Shown here: positions 49,984 to 60,900 of the stretch, piece after piece
Numbering within the stretch: the first letter of the stretch is position 1
How the letters are laid out: the number at the start of each line of letters is the position of its first letter
DNA from: an uncultured Clostridia bacterium
Lineage (GTDB): Bacteria > Bacillota > Clostridia > Monoglobales > Monoglobaceae
Assembly: GCA_947631965.1 (NCBI GenBank)
Contig: CANRNL010000001.1
Span: forward strand, 1 to 64,000
Length of the DNA: 64,000 nt
Reading direction: 5' to 3'
Program-made: the position numbers and the translations under genes
Notes under the pieces: model-generated
What the model was told of the DNA's origin: nothing
Databases searched by the model: none
What the model saw: only the letters and a program-made list of their open reading frames with translations

Positions 49984-50237
49984 GTAGGGGCGAACCGTGT
50001 TCGCCCGCTTGCGGATGTACTTATACGAAAACTCAATCAGAAACAGTAAAATTGGGTTTCAACTTTACCGTCATTGGGTTTTGCCGCGCATTTTAGACAT
50101 CAGTCTTATGCGCGGTAGGGTTTTTAGGGGCAAAGCCCCTAAACGCGCCTTTTGGTACTTTTCCCCGCGTAGGGAAAAGTACATCACCCCGCCCGCACGG
50201 AGTGCGGGCAAAACGGGCGCACGCGGTGCGCCCCTAC
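49984..50237 (-). repeat. MITE-like interspersed element, copy 2 (inverted relative to copy 1)
   Basis: GTAGGGGCGAACCGTGTTCGCCCG...CGGGCGCACGCGGTGCGCCCCTAC; reverse complement matches 27917-28168 nearly throughout. Confidence 0.8.
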
Positions 50238-50388
50238 ATTAGAAAAATATAATCGCTAAGTGTAGCACGGAAAGCCCTCTGTCAACTTATTTTTAAAATA
50301 GGTTGACAAATATTGTAAATCGGTGTATAATTCAATTATTATTTTTGGGAAAGCGGGGCGGCAAGCCCTGCGGAAACGGAGAACTTTT

Positions 50389-50925
50389 ATGAACAGACAA
50401 AAAATTCATCAGCTTGTATTTATCGCACTTATGACCGCCGTAATATGCGCGGTCGGACCGTTTACCGTTCCGATTGGCGCGGTACCCGTCTCAATGACAA
50501 TTCTCGCGATATTCTTTGCGCTGTACGTCCTCGGCACGAAGAACGGTCTTATAAGCTGTCTTTTGTATATACTGATAGGCTTTATCGGCGTGCCCGTTTT
50601 TTCGGGCTTCGGAAGCGGTGCGTCAAAGGTGCTGGGTCCTACGGGCGGATATATCTTGGGCTATATCTTCCTCGCGTTGATTGCGGGATTTTTCATAGAC
50701 CGTTTCCCCGAAAAACGCCTTATTCCGTTTTTCGGTATGCTTGCCGGAGTGGTCGTATGCTACGCCTTCGGCACGGCGTGGCTTATGTATCAGGCGCATA
50801 TGACGCTCCCTCAGGCGCTTTTGGCGGGAGTTATACCGTTTATTCCGTTTGACTTGCTCAAGGCGGCGATTGCCGCCCTGGCAGGACCTAAAATCCGCAA
50901 GGCGGTCTCAAAAGCCGGACAATAA
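50389..50925 (+). CDS. BioY-family ECF S-component (biotin transporter)
   Basis: GPFTVPIGAVPVSMTILAIFFALYVLGTKNGLISCLLYILIGFIGVPVFSGFGSG; promoter TTGACA-17-TATAAT upstream. Confidence 0.93.
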   Translation: MNRQKIHQLVFIALMTAVICAVGPFTVPIGAVPVSMTILAIFFALYVLGTKNGLISCLLYILIGFIGVPVFSGFGSGASKVLGPTGGYILGYIFLALIAGFFIDRFPEKRLIPFFGMLAGVVVCYAFGTAWLMYQAHMTLPQALLAGVIPFIPFDLLKAAIAALAGPKIRKAVSKAGQ

Positions 50926-50958
50926 AACAAGCGCGGCAATAGCCGCGCTTGTTTTATT
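50922..50958. terminator. Bidirectional intrinsic terminator
   Basis: ataaaacaagcgcggc aat agccgcgcttgttttat. Confidence 0.85.
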
Positions 50959-50966
50959 GTTTTCTC

Positions 50967-52307
50967 CTACTCCGTCGTAATAACGGCGGTTCTTGCGTCG
51001 TTGTCCCACTCGATGTTGTAGCCTAAGTTTTCCGAAAGGAAGCGGAGCGGAACAAAGGTTTGGTCGTTTATCAGACGCGCGGGCACGTCTGTTGTCTCGG
51101 GTTTTCCGTTTACCAGAGCGGTCGTGTTGTCGATTGAAAATTCAACTTTTCTCTCTTGTCCCGCTTCGCCTATCGTCGCGATCGCGCTCTGAGTGTCGTT
51201 GTTCCAATCAACCTCCGCGCCAAGCTGCTCGAACAAAAAGCGCATAGGCACCAAAATTCTGTCGCTCTCCATAACGGGCGGCTGTGAGAAGCCGAGGATT
51301 TTGTCGTTGAGCAAGACATACGGCGCGTCCTCTATTTGAGTGATTTCGCTGTATATGTCTTCTGTCGGCACTTTTAAATACCAGTCCGAAGCAAATGTCA
51401 TAATAATATTGTTTTCAAGCTCATAAACACAGTCGAAATAGTTACAATATCTTTCTTTAATAATATTTTTTACTTCGTCCGACAATTCTATCGGTTTAAA
51501 ATATATATTATCGTTTGACAGATACAGCTTATCGATATATAAATCTCTGTCGTCCAATTCACATACGACAAACCAATCTCCGAGTTTCTCAATATTACTC
51601 GAGAAGTTATGCTCGCTTTCATATACTACGGGCAGCGGTTCTCTTTCATAAATCGATACGCTGTTGTTAAAAATGCTTGCGCGGCTGTTTGATATCGGAA
51701 TCTCATCGCTGTCACACACTTCCCAGTTTATCATATCCGCGGATTTTACCGTGACAAAGTTTATCTTTTCGCGCATACTGTTTCTGTCAATATACGGGTC
51801 ATAGCTTCTTTTGTAATAATATTTTCCGTTCTCGGAAACTCCTACCAATTTTTCGGCATATTCACAATAAATCACACCGCCGCAATATCCGACTTTTTCT
51901 ATACTTACACCGCCGCCGAAATCCTCCTCGCGCACAAGATTCATTTGTTTGTCATGAATCAGCAATGTTGTATAAGGTACATATGCGCCGGCACTTATCG
52001 CGCCCGTTTTCTCTACATCAAACGCCAAATAATAATCATCTGTAATAATATATTCTTTTCCGATGATTGCTTTTAAATTTTCATCATACGGCACAGGATT
52101 GGTAGCCACATCAAACTTATTGTAAACATACGGAACTCCGTTTATATTATATATCCTCGCGTGCAGCTTAAATTCTTCGCTATCTATTTTGACTTTCTCT
52201 GTTGCAGGCGCTTCGCCATACATAAACTCCGCCTGAGCAAAAGCGGCGGTCTGCAATACCATCACCAATAACATTACAAGTGCTATTACTTTTTTCATAT
52301 TGTTCAC
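50967..52307 (-). CDS. Secreted protein with copper-amine-oxidase-N-like (stalk) domain
   Basis: Signal peptide; LVPMRFLFEQLGAEVDWNNDTQSAIATIG...TFVPLRFLSENLGYNIEWDNDARTAVI. Confidence 0.85.
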   Translation of the reverse strand: MNNMKKVIALVMLLVMVLQTAAFAQAEFMYGEAPATEKVKIDSEEFKLHARIYNINGVPYVYNKFDVATNPVPYDENLKAIIGKEYIITDDYYLAFDVEKTGAISAGAYVPYTTLLIHDKQMNLVREEDFGGGVSIEKVGYCGGVIYCEYAEKLVGVSENGKYYYKRSYDPYIDRNSMREKINFVTVKSADMINWEVCDSDEIPISNSRASIFNNSVSIYEREPLPVVYESEHNFSSNIEKLGDWFVVCELDDRDLYIDKLYLSNDNIYFKPIELSDEVKNIIKERYCNYFDCVYELENNIIMTFASDWYLKVPTEDIYSEITQIEDAPYVLLNDKILGFSQPPVMESDRILVPMRFLFEQLGAEVDWNNDTQSAIATIGEAGQERKVEFSIDNTTALVNGKPETTDVPARLINDQTFVPLRFLSENLGYNIEWDNDARTAVITTE

Positions 52308-52309
52308 TC

Positions 52310-52966
52310 CTATTTAATAAGCTCCGCAAAATCGAGGATATATTTATCCGAGAGCTGTTTAAGCTGTGCCTGCTTTTCCGCGCTGTAACTGTCAAAAACT
52401 CCGACCGCGTACATACCCGCCGCACGCGCGCCGAGTATGCCGTCGGGTATGTCCTCAAAAACGGCGCAGTCGGCGGGCTTAACGCCGATCTTGTCCGCGA
52501 CATACAAATATATATCGGGAAAGCCCTTGCCGCGCTTTACCGCGTCGGTCGAGGAAATGCAGTCGAACAAGCCGTATATACCCGTATTTTTGAGCGCGGG
52601 TACCGCGAGATGCTCCATAGTCGCGGTGGCAAGTCCGAGCAAAATTCCGTGCGCCTTTAAATATTCCAAAAACTCCTTCGCGTGAGGCTTGAGCGGCACC
52701 GAATTGGAATACCTCTCGTGAGCCATCTCCGTCCACTCGTCAATCAGACTTTGCGGCTTTTCGTCAAGTCCGAACCGCCCGATTGTATATTCGGCGGTGC
52801 GCCAAAAGCCCATAGGCGCGACCGTTTGCATATAATCGCTCGGCACGGGCGAAATTCCGCGCTTACTTAAAAATTCAATATCTATGCTCTCCCAGACTCC
52901 CATAGAGTCAATCAGCGTGCCGTCCAAATCAAAAATCGCGCATTTGCAGTTGTGTTTAACGTCCAT
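52310..52966 (-). CDS. HAD-superfamily phosphatase
   Basis: CAIFDLDGTLIDSMGVWESIDIEFLSKRG; LGLATATMEHLAVPAL; VFEDIPDGILGARAAGM. Confidence 0.9.
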   Translation of the reverse strand: MDVKHNCKCAIFDLDGTLIDSMGVWESIDIEFLSKRGISPVPSDYMQTVAPMGFWRTAEYTIGRFGLDEKPQSLIDEWTEMAHERYSNSVPLKPHAKEFLEYLKAHGILLGLATATMEHLAVPALKNTGIYGLFDCISSTDAVKRGKGFPDIYLYVADKIGVKPADCAVFEDIPDGILGARAAGMYAVGVFDSYSAEKQAQLKQLSDKYILDFAELIK

Positions 52967-52968
52967 AT

Positions 52969-53592
52969 TTAAGAAAAGTCCTCCCACATAATCAGCAGAG
53001 TGCCGTTTTTCACCGAAATTTCCGCGTCGCCGCCGACAAAGCTGTTGCTTACTCCCATCGGGAAATCGCGCCTTAATTCGCCGTCGCTCAGCGAGTACAA
53101 AAGCCCCGTCTCAGTCACCCCGCGCGACACCTCGTCGAGCGAAAACACCGACACAGTTCCCGCGTCGCGCCGCGGCAGACGAAGCGAGCCGTTTTTTATC
53201 ACGGCGTACACCTCTCTCATACCGACAAGACAGCCGAACGCGCCGAGCGACGCCAGGCGGCACAGCGCCTGAATATTCGCAACGGTATGGTCGGGACGTT
53301 TTCCGCCCGTACCTCCGAAAATATAAAACCTTTTAAAACCCCGCGCAAGACCCTCGTTTATCGCAAGCATCGTATCGGTATCGTCCTTTTTTATCGGGTC
53401 TACGCTTATTACGTCGGGCAGATTGGGAACAAAGCCGAGCGAATCAAAATCGCCCACGCACAAGTCGGGAACAACTCCCGCCTGTTCCAGCGCGCCGCAA
53501 CCGCCGTCCGCCGCTATGACAAAATCGCCGTCCTTGGGGCAAAACGCCTCGCGGTTAAAATCTCCCGCTCCGACTATATAGCAATCGGGCAT
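52969..53592 (-). CDS. Thiamine diphosphokinase
   Basis: FVIAADGGCGALEQAGVVPDLCVGDFDSLG; KKDDTDTMLAINEGL; FGGTGGKRPDHTVANI. Confidence 0.92.
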   Translation of the reverse strand: MPDCYIVGAGDFNREAFCPKDGDFVIAADGGCGALEQAGVVPDLCVGDFDSLGFVPNLPDVISVDPIKKDDTDTMLAINEGLARGFKRFYIFGGTGGKRPDHTVANIQALCRLASLGAFGCLVGMREVYAVIKNGSLRLPRRDAGTVSVFSLDEVSRGVTETGLLYSLSDGELRRDFPMGVSNSFVGGDAEISVKNGTLLIMWEDFS

Positions 53593-53749
53593 AACCTATA
53601 CCCCCAAAATTAAGAATTTATTAAATTTACATTAATTATAAATTAAATTTTAAATAAATTCAATAAAAATGTTGTCGAAAGCCCAAAAACGTGATATAAA
53701 TAATAGAAACGAAAAAATAAACCAAAAAACTTAAGAATGTGAATTTCGT

Positions 53750-54469
53750 ATGGAAAAATTAAAGAAATTTGTAACATCAAAAGCGTTTGTAAATACCGTT
53801 ATGTGGCTGATTGCCATTGCGCTCGTCGTTATGACGGTCTGGTTCGTCGCACACTTTTGGAGATACTTCTCATCCTTCGGGGACGAACGCTCGCGCGACG
53901 CGCTCAAGGACGCGATTTTGGAGTACCGTCCTTTTGATATGCTGATTCTTTTGGCTATCCAAATCGTGCAGGTCGTGATTGCGATAATCCCGGGCGGTCC
54001 CATCGAGGTCGTGGCGGGGCTTATATACGGCACGTTCGGCGGCGCGGCGCTCGTGCTTGCGGGAACAATTCTCGGAAGTATGTCTGTTTTCAGCCTTGTG
54101 AGATTTTTCGGTCATAAGCTCGTCGAAAGGGTTTTTGCAAGCGAAAAGCTCTCAAAGTTTAAGTTTCTGAACGATACCAAACGGCTGGAAATAATAATAT
54201 TCATCCTGTTCTTCATACCCGGACTGCCAAAGGATATGCTGACATATATCGCGCCCCTTACCAAGATAAAGCAGCGCGATTTCCTCATAATAACCACGAT
54301 TGCGCGAATACCCGCCGTGGTTTCTTCGACCTACATAGGCTCCGCGCTGGACAACGGAAAATTCCTAAATTCGGTAATTATGCTCACGGTCATAGGAGTG
54401 CTGGGCATACTCGGAATATTGCTCCATAACAAGTGGCTCGATAAGAAAGGCAAGACGTCGGGCAAATAG
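53750..54469 (+). CDS. TVP38/TMEM64 (VTT-domain) family membrane protein
   Basis: AIIPGGPIEVVAGLIYGTFGGAALVLAGTILGSMSVFSLVRFFG; FFIPGLPKDMLTYIAPLT. Confidence 0.9.
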   Translation: MEKLKKFVTSKAFVNTVMWLIAIALVVMTVWFVAHFWRYFSSFGDERSRDALKDAILEYRPFDMLILLAIQIVQVVIAIIPGGPIEVVAGLIYGTFGGAALVLAGTILGSMSVFSLVRFFGHKLVERVFASEKLSKFKFLNDTKRLEIIIFILFFIPGLPKDMLTYIAPLTKIKQRDFLIITTIARIPAVVSSTYIGSALDNGKFLNSVIMLTVIGVLGILGILLHNKWLDKKGKTSGK

Positions 54470-54532
54470 AAATAGACGAAAGCAATAAAATATTGACAAC
54501 CCAAAGATTAAGTGTTAAAATATAGCTTGCGT

Positions 54533-54621
54533 GCCCGAGTGGCGGAACTGGCAGACGCCCGGGACTTAAAATCCCGTGGAGAGAAATCTCCGTACCGGTT
54601 CGATCCCGGTTTCGGGCACCA
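54533..54621 (+). tRNA. tRNA-Leu (anticodon UAA), CCA encoded
   Basis: GCCCGAG/TTCGGGC acceptor stem, CGGGA-CTTAAAA-TCCCG anticodon arm, long variable arm, GGTTCGATCC T arm; upstream promoter TTGACA-17-TAAAAT. Confidence 0.96.
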
Positions 54622-54677
54622 CGCCGCACAGTATACTGCGCTAATCAAAAAGCCCTGATATTTCAGGGCTTTTTGAT

Positions 54678-54920
54678 TTATGCTCTTGATTTCTCCGCCA
54701 ATTTATCTAAGCTCACGCCGAGGGCGACGGATATTTTATAAAATGTTTCTACCGAAAAATTATAACGGGTTTTCTCGCTCTCTATCTGACGTATAAAATC
54801 GTGGGAAAGTCCAACCGCTTCCGCAAGCTGTGCGGAGGTCATACCTTTTTCTTTGCGATATTTTTTAATGTTCCGCCGTATTATATCGTATATTGATTCG
54901 CTGTATTCCAAATTTCCCAT
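54678..54920 (-). CDS. XRE-family HTH transcriptional regulator
   Basis: IKKYRKEKGMTSAQLAEAVGLSHDFIRQIESEKTRYNFSVETFYKISVALGVSLDKL. Confidence 0.9.
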   Translation of the reverse strand: MGNLEYSESIYDIIRRNIKKYRKEKGMTSAQLAEAVGLSHDFIRQIESEKTRYNFSVETFYKISVALGVSLDKLAEKSRA

Positions 54921-55109
54921 AATAATTTATACCTCAAAAAAATTATATCAAATCATTATTATTTTGTATGTTAGGTATTAGCTCACAAGTTTTTCTTGCA
55001 TTTTATTAAAATTTGTGATAATATGGTTTTTGTTAGGTAATGGCTAATAAAATATATAATACCTCCGAGCGGGTTTTTTGAAACACAAATATTTTAAGGG
55101 GTGAAAAAA

Positions 55110-55604
55110 ATGAAAAATGAAAGTAATAAAAACGACTGCAAAAATCAAGCAACCATATTTGAACAAATACGCGATGAATATGAAAAAGCGCGAGAAGAAG
55201 AACGGTTAGCTCTTGTGGAATATTTAGAAGAACATTTAAAGAAATGCAAAGACTGTGAGTTTTTATATGTTATAAGCAAGAGTAGAGCAGGAAAAGGAAT
55301 AAAAAACTATACAAACAACGGAACAATAGCCGAATTCAATCTTAACAATTGGAAATGGGTCGAAGTTAAATCGAAATATAATACTTTTGATTGTATAATA
55401 TCGTTAAATATGATAGATGCAGACCATAAAACAGGGGCTTTTCACGCATTGTATGACAGAATCGGCCTTATTATTATTTCATCAGATAAATTCCCGTATA
55501 AAAAACATATTTGTACGAATATGGATTTACCGTTAAACGACGAAAAGCGAGAGTGCATTTTTGAATTACTTGTTAAAGAGTATTCTTTATATGCGAAAGG
55601 ATAA
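55110..55604 (+). CDS. Hypothetical protein
   Basis: SD aagggg 8 nt before ATG; 164 aa; no family recognised. Confidence 0.7.
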   Translation: MKNESNKNDCKNQATIFEQIRDEYEKAREEERLALVEYLEEHLKKCKDCEFLYVISKSRAGKGIKNYTNNGTIAEFNLNNWKWVEVKSKYNTFDCIISLNMIDADHKTGAFHALYDRIGLIIISSDKFPYKKHICTNMDLPLNDEKRECIFELLVKEYSLYAKG

Positions 55605-55637
55605 TGTTAATAAAATTTTAAGGAGGTCATTTAAATT

Positions 55638-56411
55638 ATGACAAAAAGAAATTATTTCAAATTGTTTAAGGTGATGGCAATCGTAGCTTGCTTGGCTTTG
55701 ATTTTCTCACAGTCTGCCTTTGCCGCAAATAAAAACTTCGACTATAAGGTAGATAGTAAATTTACCGATGTAAATGAAAAAGATTGGTTTTATGAAGCAG
55801 TTTCAAAGTGTGAAGACATGGGGTTGATTCAGGGTTATGGAGATGGCACTTTTGGCCCTAATGATCCCATTACCATGCAGCAGGTATGTGTAATCTGTGA
55901 ACGTTGTATAATTCTGCATAGTTCGGAAGATGGTACTATAGATCAAAGTATATTAGCTGCTAATGATTTTAATTCAGATTTTACGCAACCCATTGTTAAT
56001 GCTGAATATTGGGAATTGGTACCTGAATCTCATTTTTCAGGCGAAATAGGAAGTAGGTTTTTTTATTTTGATGATTATGCACAGAATGCTTATCGCGAAG
56101 AAGCACTTTCTTGTTTCTATAGATCCTATAATTCGAGTAATTTCGATAATTATCTTGATTATTATTATTATGTTGCGGACAAGACAAGACCTACCTATAA
56201 TCAGAATCCTACGATACCCGACTATAACGATATAAGAGATGTGTTTAAATCGGACATCTATGAAGCTTATAAGCTCGGCTTCGCCTCCGGCTATGATTCA
56301 TCCGGTAACTTTAAACCCCAGAATGAAATCACTCGTGCCGAGTTTTGTCAGATGATATTTAATTCGGGTATTGTTGAGATGGAACATGCCAGGTTTTACA
56401 TGGATTGGTAA
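55638..56411 (+). CDS. SLH-domain surface protein
   Basis: Signal peptide; FTDVNEKDWFYEAVSKCEDMGLIQGYGDGTFGPNDPIT and second motif YEAYKLGFASGYDSSGNFKPQNEITRAEF. Confidence 0.88.
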   Translation: MTKRNYFKLFKVMAIVACLALIFSQSAFAANKNFDYKVDSKFTDVNEKDWFYEAVSKCEDMGLIQGYGDGTFGPNDPITMQQVCVICERCIILHSSEDGTIDQSILAANDFNSDFTQPIVNAEYWELVPESHFSGEIGSRFFYFDDYAQNAYREEALSCFYRSYNSSNFDNYLDYYYYVADKTRPTYNQNPTIPDYNDIRDVFKSDIYEAYKLGFASGYDSSGNFKPQNEITRAEFCQMIFNSGIVEMEHARFYMDW

Positions 56412-56490
56412 AATTCGTGTAAAATAAATTGGTTTTTCACGGAGAATTAGTTGAAGCGTTAAAAAACTTATCTGAAATTTTACATACGCA

Positions 56491-56527
56491 ACCCGCCCGA
56501 GGCAAAAGCTTCGGGCGGGGTTTGTTT
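56491..56527 (+). terminator. Intrinsic terminator
   Basis: acccgcccgaggc aaaa gcttcgggcgggg tttgttt. Confidence 0.8.
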
Positions 56528-56769
56528 AAATAAGCTTTATATAATTTTGTCTGCCGTAGAAAAAACGAACGCGTATATAACAACGTCATATTTCATACTT
56601 TTCTCTGAGCGCATCAACCGACTGCTTCGCTGTTATGGTTCGATTTTTGTCAATCGCGCTTTCTCCCTGCTTGATTTTTTCGTAAATATCATTCATATAA
56701 GCTATTTTTTCATACGCCTCTATGCTCATAATGACCATCTCCGTAACCGTTCTTCGTTATAAAATCGGC

Positions 56770-57939
56770 TTAAAACGCTTCCGCGAAGCGGTGGAGTATT
56801 GCCGCCACCTCCGCGCGGGTCGCGGTTGCCTGCGGGTCAAACGCGCCGCTGTCGCGTCCGTTTATTATTCCCGCCTGCTGCGCCGCGTGTACCGCGTCCT
56901 TAGCCCAGCCGTTTATTGCCGCCTCGTCGGTGAAGTCCGCCGCGTCCTTGGTCTTGGGCAGTTCGGTGCCCGCGAGCGCGGCAAAGTTTACTATCATTAC
57001 TGCCATCTGTTCTCTCGTAACCTCGGCGTTGGGAGCAAACATATTTTCGCCCATTCCGTTTACCACGCCTGTGCCGCCCGCCCACGCAACCGCGTCGGAG
57101 TACCACATACCGTCGGGAACGTCGTCAAACTTCATAGGATTGTCGCACGGGATATTCCACTTTTGGTCGACCTTATCGCCGAGCCTGCTCAAAACCGTGA
57201 CGAACATCGCACGGGTCATATTTGAGTACGGCTCGAACGTCGTCGCGCTCATACCGTTGAACAGACCCTTTTCGGTCACATAGCGGATGTCAGCCTCCGC
57301 CCAGTGTCCGCTCACGTCGGTAAAGCCGCCGACCGTCGGGGTGCTTCCCGTATTGTCTCCGCCGCTGTTACTATTGGTATTGGTGTTGCCTGTATTTCCG
57401 GTGTTTCCCGTATGGAACACGTTACTGCCGCCAAGGCCGCCAAGGCCGCCCGTGCCGCCGCCTGAGCCGCTGCCCGTGCTGCTTGTCGAACTGCTCTTTG
57501 TGGTGCTTACCTTTACGTCGTCATACGAAACCGGATACATTGAGCGGTTGACAAGCGTTACTTCCGCTTTCTTTCCGAACGATACCTCGCGGGTTGCCTT
57601 CAGCGTCGCAAGACTTACCGTTTTTGTTCCGTCAAGCAGGTCGGTGGAGTCAATGTACAGCGTTACGCTCCCGCTGTCCTCCTTTACCACGCCGTACGAC
57701 GAGGAGCTTTTCGGCGTTATCGTGAAGGATGCGTTTTGGGGAGCCGCATCCAGCGTAATCTGCGCCGAATAAAACGCGAAGCCGACATTTTTAAGTCCTA
57801 TCGTGGCGGTCTTACCCGACTTATCCAGCGTAATCGATACTTCGGGCACGCTGTCCTCCGCAAACGCGGCAGGGCATACCGCAAGCGCCATACAAAGCGC
57901 GCATATAATCGAAATTATTTTTGATGCAATTTTATTCAT
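56770..57939 (-). CDS. SLH-domain surface protein with N-terminal possible cohesin-like domain
   Basis: Signal peptide MNKIASKIISIICALCMALAVCPAAFA; beta-rich N-domain; G/S/T/N linker; C-terminal SLH triplet (FTDVSGHWAEADIRYVTEKGLFNGMS...). Start 57939 follows SD GAGGTGG. Confidence 0.85.
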   Translation of the reverse strand: MNKIASKIISIICALCMALAVCPAAFAEDSVPEVSITLDKSGKTATIGLKNVGFAFYSAQITLDAAPQNASFTITPKSSSSYGVVKEDSGSVTLYIDSTDLLDGTKTVSLATLKATREVSFGKKAEVTLVNRSMYPVSYDDVKVSTTKSSSTSSTGSGSGGGTGGLGGLGGSNVFHTGNTGNTGNTNTNSNSGGDNTGSTPTVGGFTDVSGHWAEADIRYVTEKGLFNGMSATTFEPYSNMTRAMFVTVLSRLGDKVDQKWNIPCDNPMKFDDVPDGMWYSDAVAWAGGTGVVNGMGENMFAPNAEVTREQMAVMIVNFAALAGTELPKTKDAADFTDEAAINGWAKDAVHAAQQAGIINGRDSGAFDPQATATRAEVAAILHRFAEAF

Positions 57940-57950
57940 ACGTTTCCACC

Positions 57951-60900
57951 TCATTTCAATATAATTTCGGGCATAGAGTCCTCGGAGGGCGAGCTTATCC
58001 AAACGGTGTCGCTCGTCAAACGTCTGCTGTCCGCACTCTCTATCGTATCGGTGCGATAAATCTCCGCCTTTATCCACGCGGGGAGCAGACTCTCCGCAGA
58101 GCAGTCGGGCACCTCGCCCTGAAGCTCCGCCTCCGCCTGAACGTCGGGTACGAATATGAAGAAGCCGTCGCTTATATCGCTCACTTCGCCGTCATCGGGT
58201 ATCTCCGCGAACAGCAGGCTGTAACCGTCTATAGCGCGCTCGATAACGCTTTCCTCGTTCGTTTCGGGATTTACCGACGTAAACCTTCCGTTTACCTGAA
58301 TTGTGTTGTAGAGCGGGTCGCCTCGGTAAGTACCCGTAACTACCAGCGTTCCTGCCTTTATTACTTCGTCCTCACCTTCGCCGTACATATAGTCGTCTTT
58401 GAGGTATCCGACCGCCGCATCCTCGTAAAATCCTATATCGTCGCCCGCGTAGCTGATAAACTCAACCTCGGCCGTTTCGGGTACGCCCTCCACGGTGATT
58501 TCCTCCGCGTCATAGGTCCAGATGCGGGTATCGTCGCTCGCCGCGCCCGGCTTATTAAAGTACGCTACATAGTAGCCCGCGTCGGGCGTTTCGTTTTTCG
58601 TGAAGTCGCCTCTCTTTGCAACCGCCGAAACGTTTTCGCCGTCCTCGGTGCGGGTTATCGTCACCGTAAACTCTCCGCTTTCGGGCGCGTTTGTGATTTT
58701 AACGCCCGAAACAGCGGTGCGCTCGTTCATTACCGCGGTCAGACCGTCAGCCGTCTTTGTAACGGTGTACTCCGAGGGGTCGACGGTGTCAACATACGAA
58801 ACACGCACCTGTCCCGCGTCTGCCTCGTCTATCATATTGCCGAGCATATCGTATGCGCTTACGGTGTACTCAAACGCTCTGTTGTTTGCCGAGCCTATCA
58901 AATCCGTGTATTCGCCGCCCGCCTGAGCCGAAGCGTTCTCGCCGTCGTTATAGCGGACAAACGCTATCGTCCTGCCGTTTCGCTTTATCTCAAAGCCCAG
59001 GACAGCCGCCTTATCCGCAGTGGTTGAAAACGTGAGATTTACCTGCTTTTCGTTGTCCGCGTCAAGCGTCGCCTCGGCGGTCGTTGTGCCGCTGCCCGTT
59101 GCGCCGCCCGACAAGCGGTAACGTCTCGACTCGTCGTTGAGATACTGTATGCTTCGCTCCTCTGCGGGATATGCTCCAAGCTCGGATTTTACCTCATCGC
59201 TCAGAACCATTCCCCAGCTTGTGAAGAAGTCGGTCAGATTCCTGTTTGCTACCTTGCTCGCGGTCAGCGCAACTTTCTCGTCATATGAGCCTTCCGCGCC
59301 GCCGCTCTTCCATTCCTTGAAGAAGCGGTTGTAGAAGCCGAGAGGCGCGTCGCCGTCGTCATACGCGAGGTGGAGCTGCCAGTACATTCCGAGCTGAACA
59401 AACACATCGTTCGCCATTCCCGGGCGTCCTTCGGCAACCTTTTGATAAATGTCTTCATACTTGTCTTCAAGCTCCAGACGTGACGGGAGTATGTTTTTGT
59501 CGCCGTCATAGGTCTGCATAAGAATTGCGTAAATATTGTTGGTTATCTCGGCTTTTCCGAGCTTATCCATATTGTGTCCGACCTCGTGGGCAAGTCCCCA
59601 GCCGAACAAGCCGTTTGTCTCCGCGCCGTCACCCAACATAGATGTGGGTCTGCCGACCACCGTGCCGCCGACCGAGCCGAAGCCTATACCGATATGCGCT
59701 CCCGCCGCGTACATAAACGCCTTAGCGAACATACGCATATATCTGATATTCTGTCGGGACTGCATATCGCTGTTTTCAAGAGTATTGTCGATGCCCTGCG
59801 TGGTGTTTGCAACGTGCATAAACTCCTCCCACGCAAGCACATTGTTATAGAGGGTTTCGGCGGCTGCCGCGTTGTCCGCGCCCGTCGGCTTTATCGCCGA
59901 CAGCACCGGCGAAGCCGCAACCGACAAAAGTACGTTCGGCATAGAAATTTCGGTCGAGTTGTAAATTCCCGTCTCGGTCATTCTGTACGCCTTGGTGTGC
60001 GCCTCAAGCTCCTCAACGTAAGCGGATATTCTCGCGCGCCTTTCGGTATCGTCTATGCTGTACCAGTCCGAAAGCTCAAGAAGCGGAACCTTCGTCACAC
60101 CGAGGCGTATATGAAGCGAAATCTCATCCGCCTTTGAGCCGGAATACCTGAGATACAAAGCTCCGCCGCGCTCGGACGTCTGCGTGCCGAGCTTAGGAAT
60201 ATCTATAATGTTTCTGCCGTTTTGCAAAGGTATTCCGCCGCCCTGCCAAGCGTTTGCCTCGGCAAAGTACTGGGTCGGAACAAGATATACTTCTTCGCCG
60301 TCGGGTATATGGGCATATATCGTAACCTTGGTCTGCGGCTTGTTGGTTCTGACCGCATAATCGGTGGCATAAGCGACCGCGCCGAGCGGCTGAAGGTCGC
60401 TTGCCGACTGCATATACTTCTCACTGTCGGGGCTTGTGCTGCGAGACTCTGCTCCGAACTTAACTATTCCGAGCGCCGACGTGTCTCCGCCTAGCAGCGC
60501 CTCTGCGAGCGAAAGCTCGTCAAGCAGTGCGTTTTTATCGACGTAGTAGCCCGCGGCGTCGTTTGCACGGGCGCGGAGCGCCTCTATCTTTTGAAGCGCC
60601 GCGTCTTTATCCGCCTTTGCCGACTCCGAAAGCTCAGTGTATATGTCGTTCGCAAACAGCTCTCTTACTTCGCCCTCCAAATCATCCGCCTCATAGAATG
60701 CGACCTCCGAAAGGCTCACGCCCGTCGGCGAGCCGTCCCACTGGGCTATGCTTACCGCGAGCTTCTTTACCTTGGTTCTCTCAAAGGGCAGTATCATATA
60801 TCCCGTTTCGTTGGAATTTATCGGTATCGCCTGTCCGGACACCACCTGCTTTTGGTTGCCCGCCTCATCCCATACGGTTATGCTGTACCTGTCGAGACTC

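Noticed and set aside
50240-50389. Possible riboswitch upstream of bioY
   Set aside because: Leader is short, directly follows a consensus promoter, and no recognisable conserved aptamer was seen.
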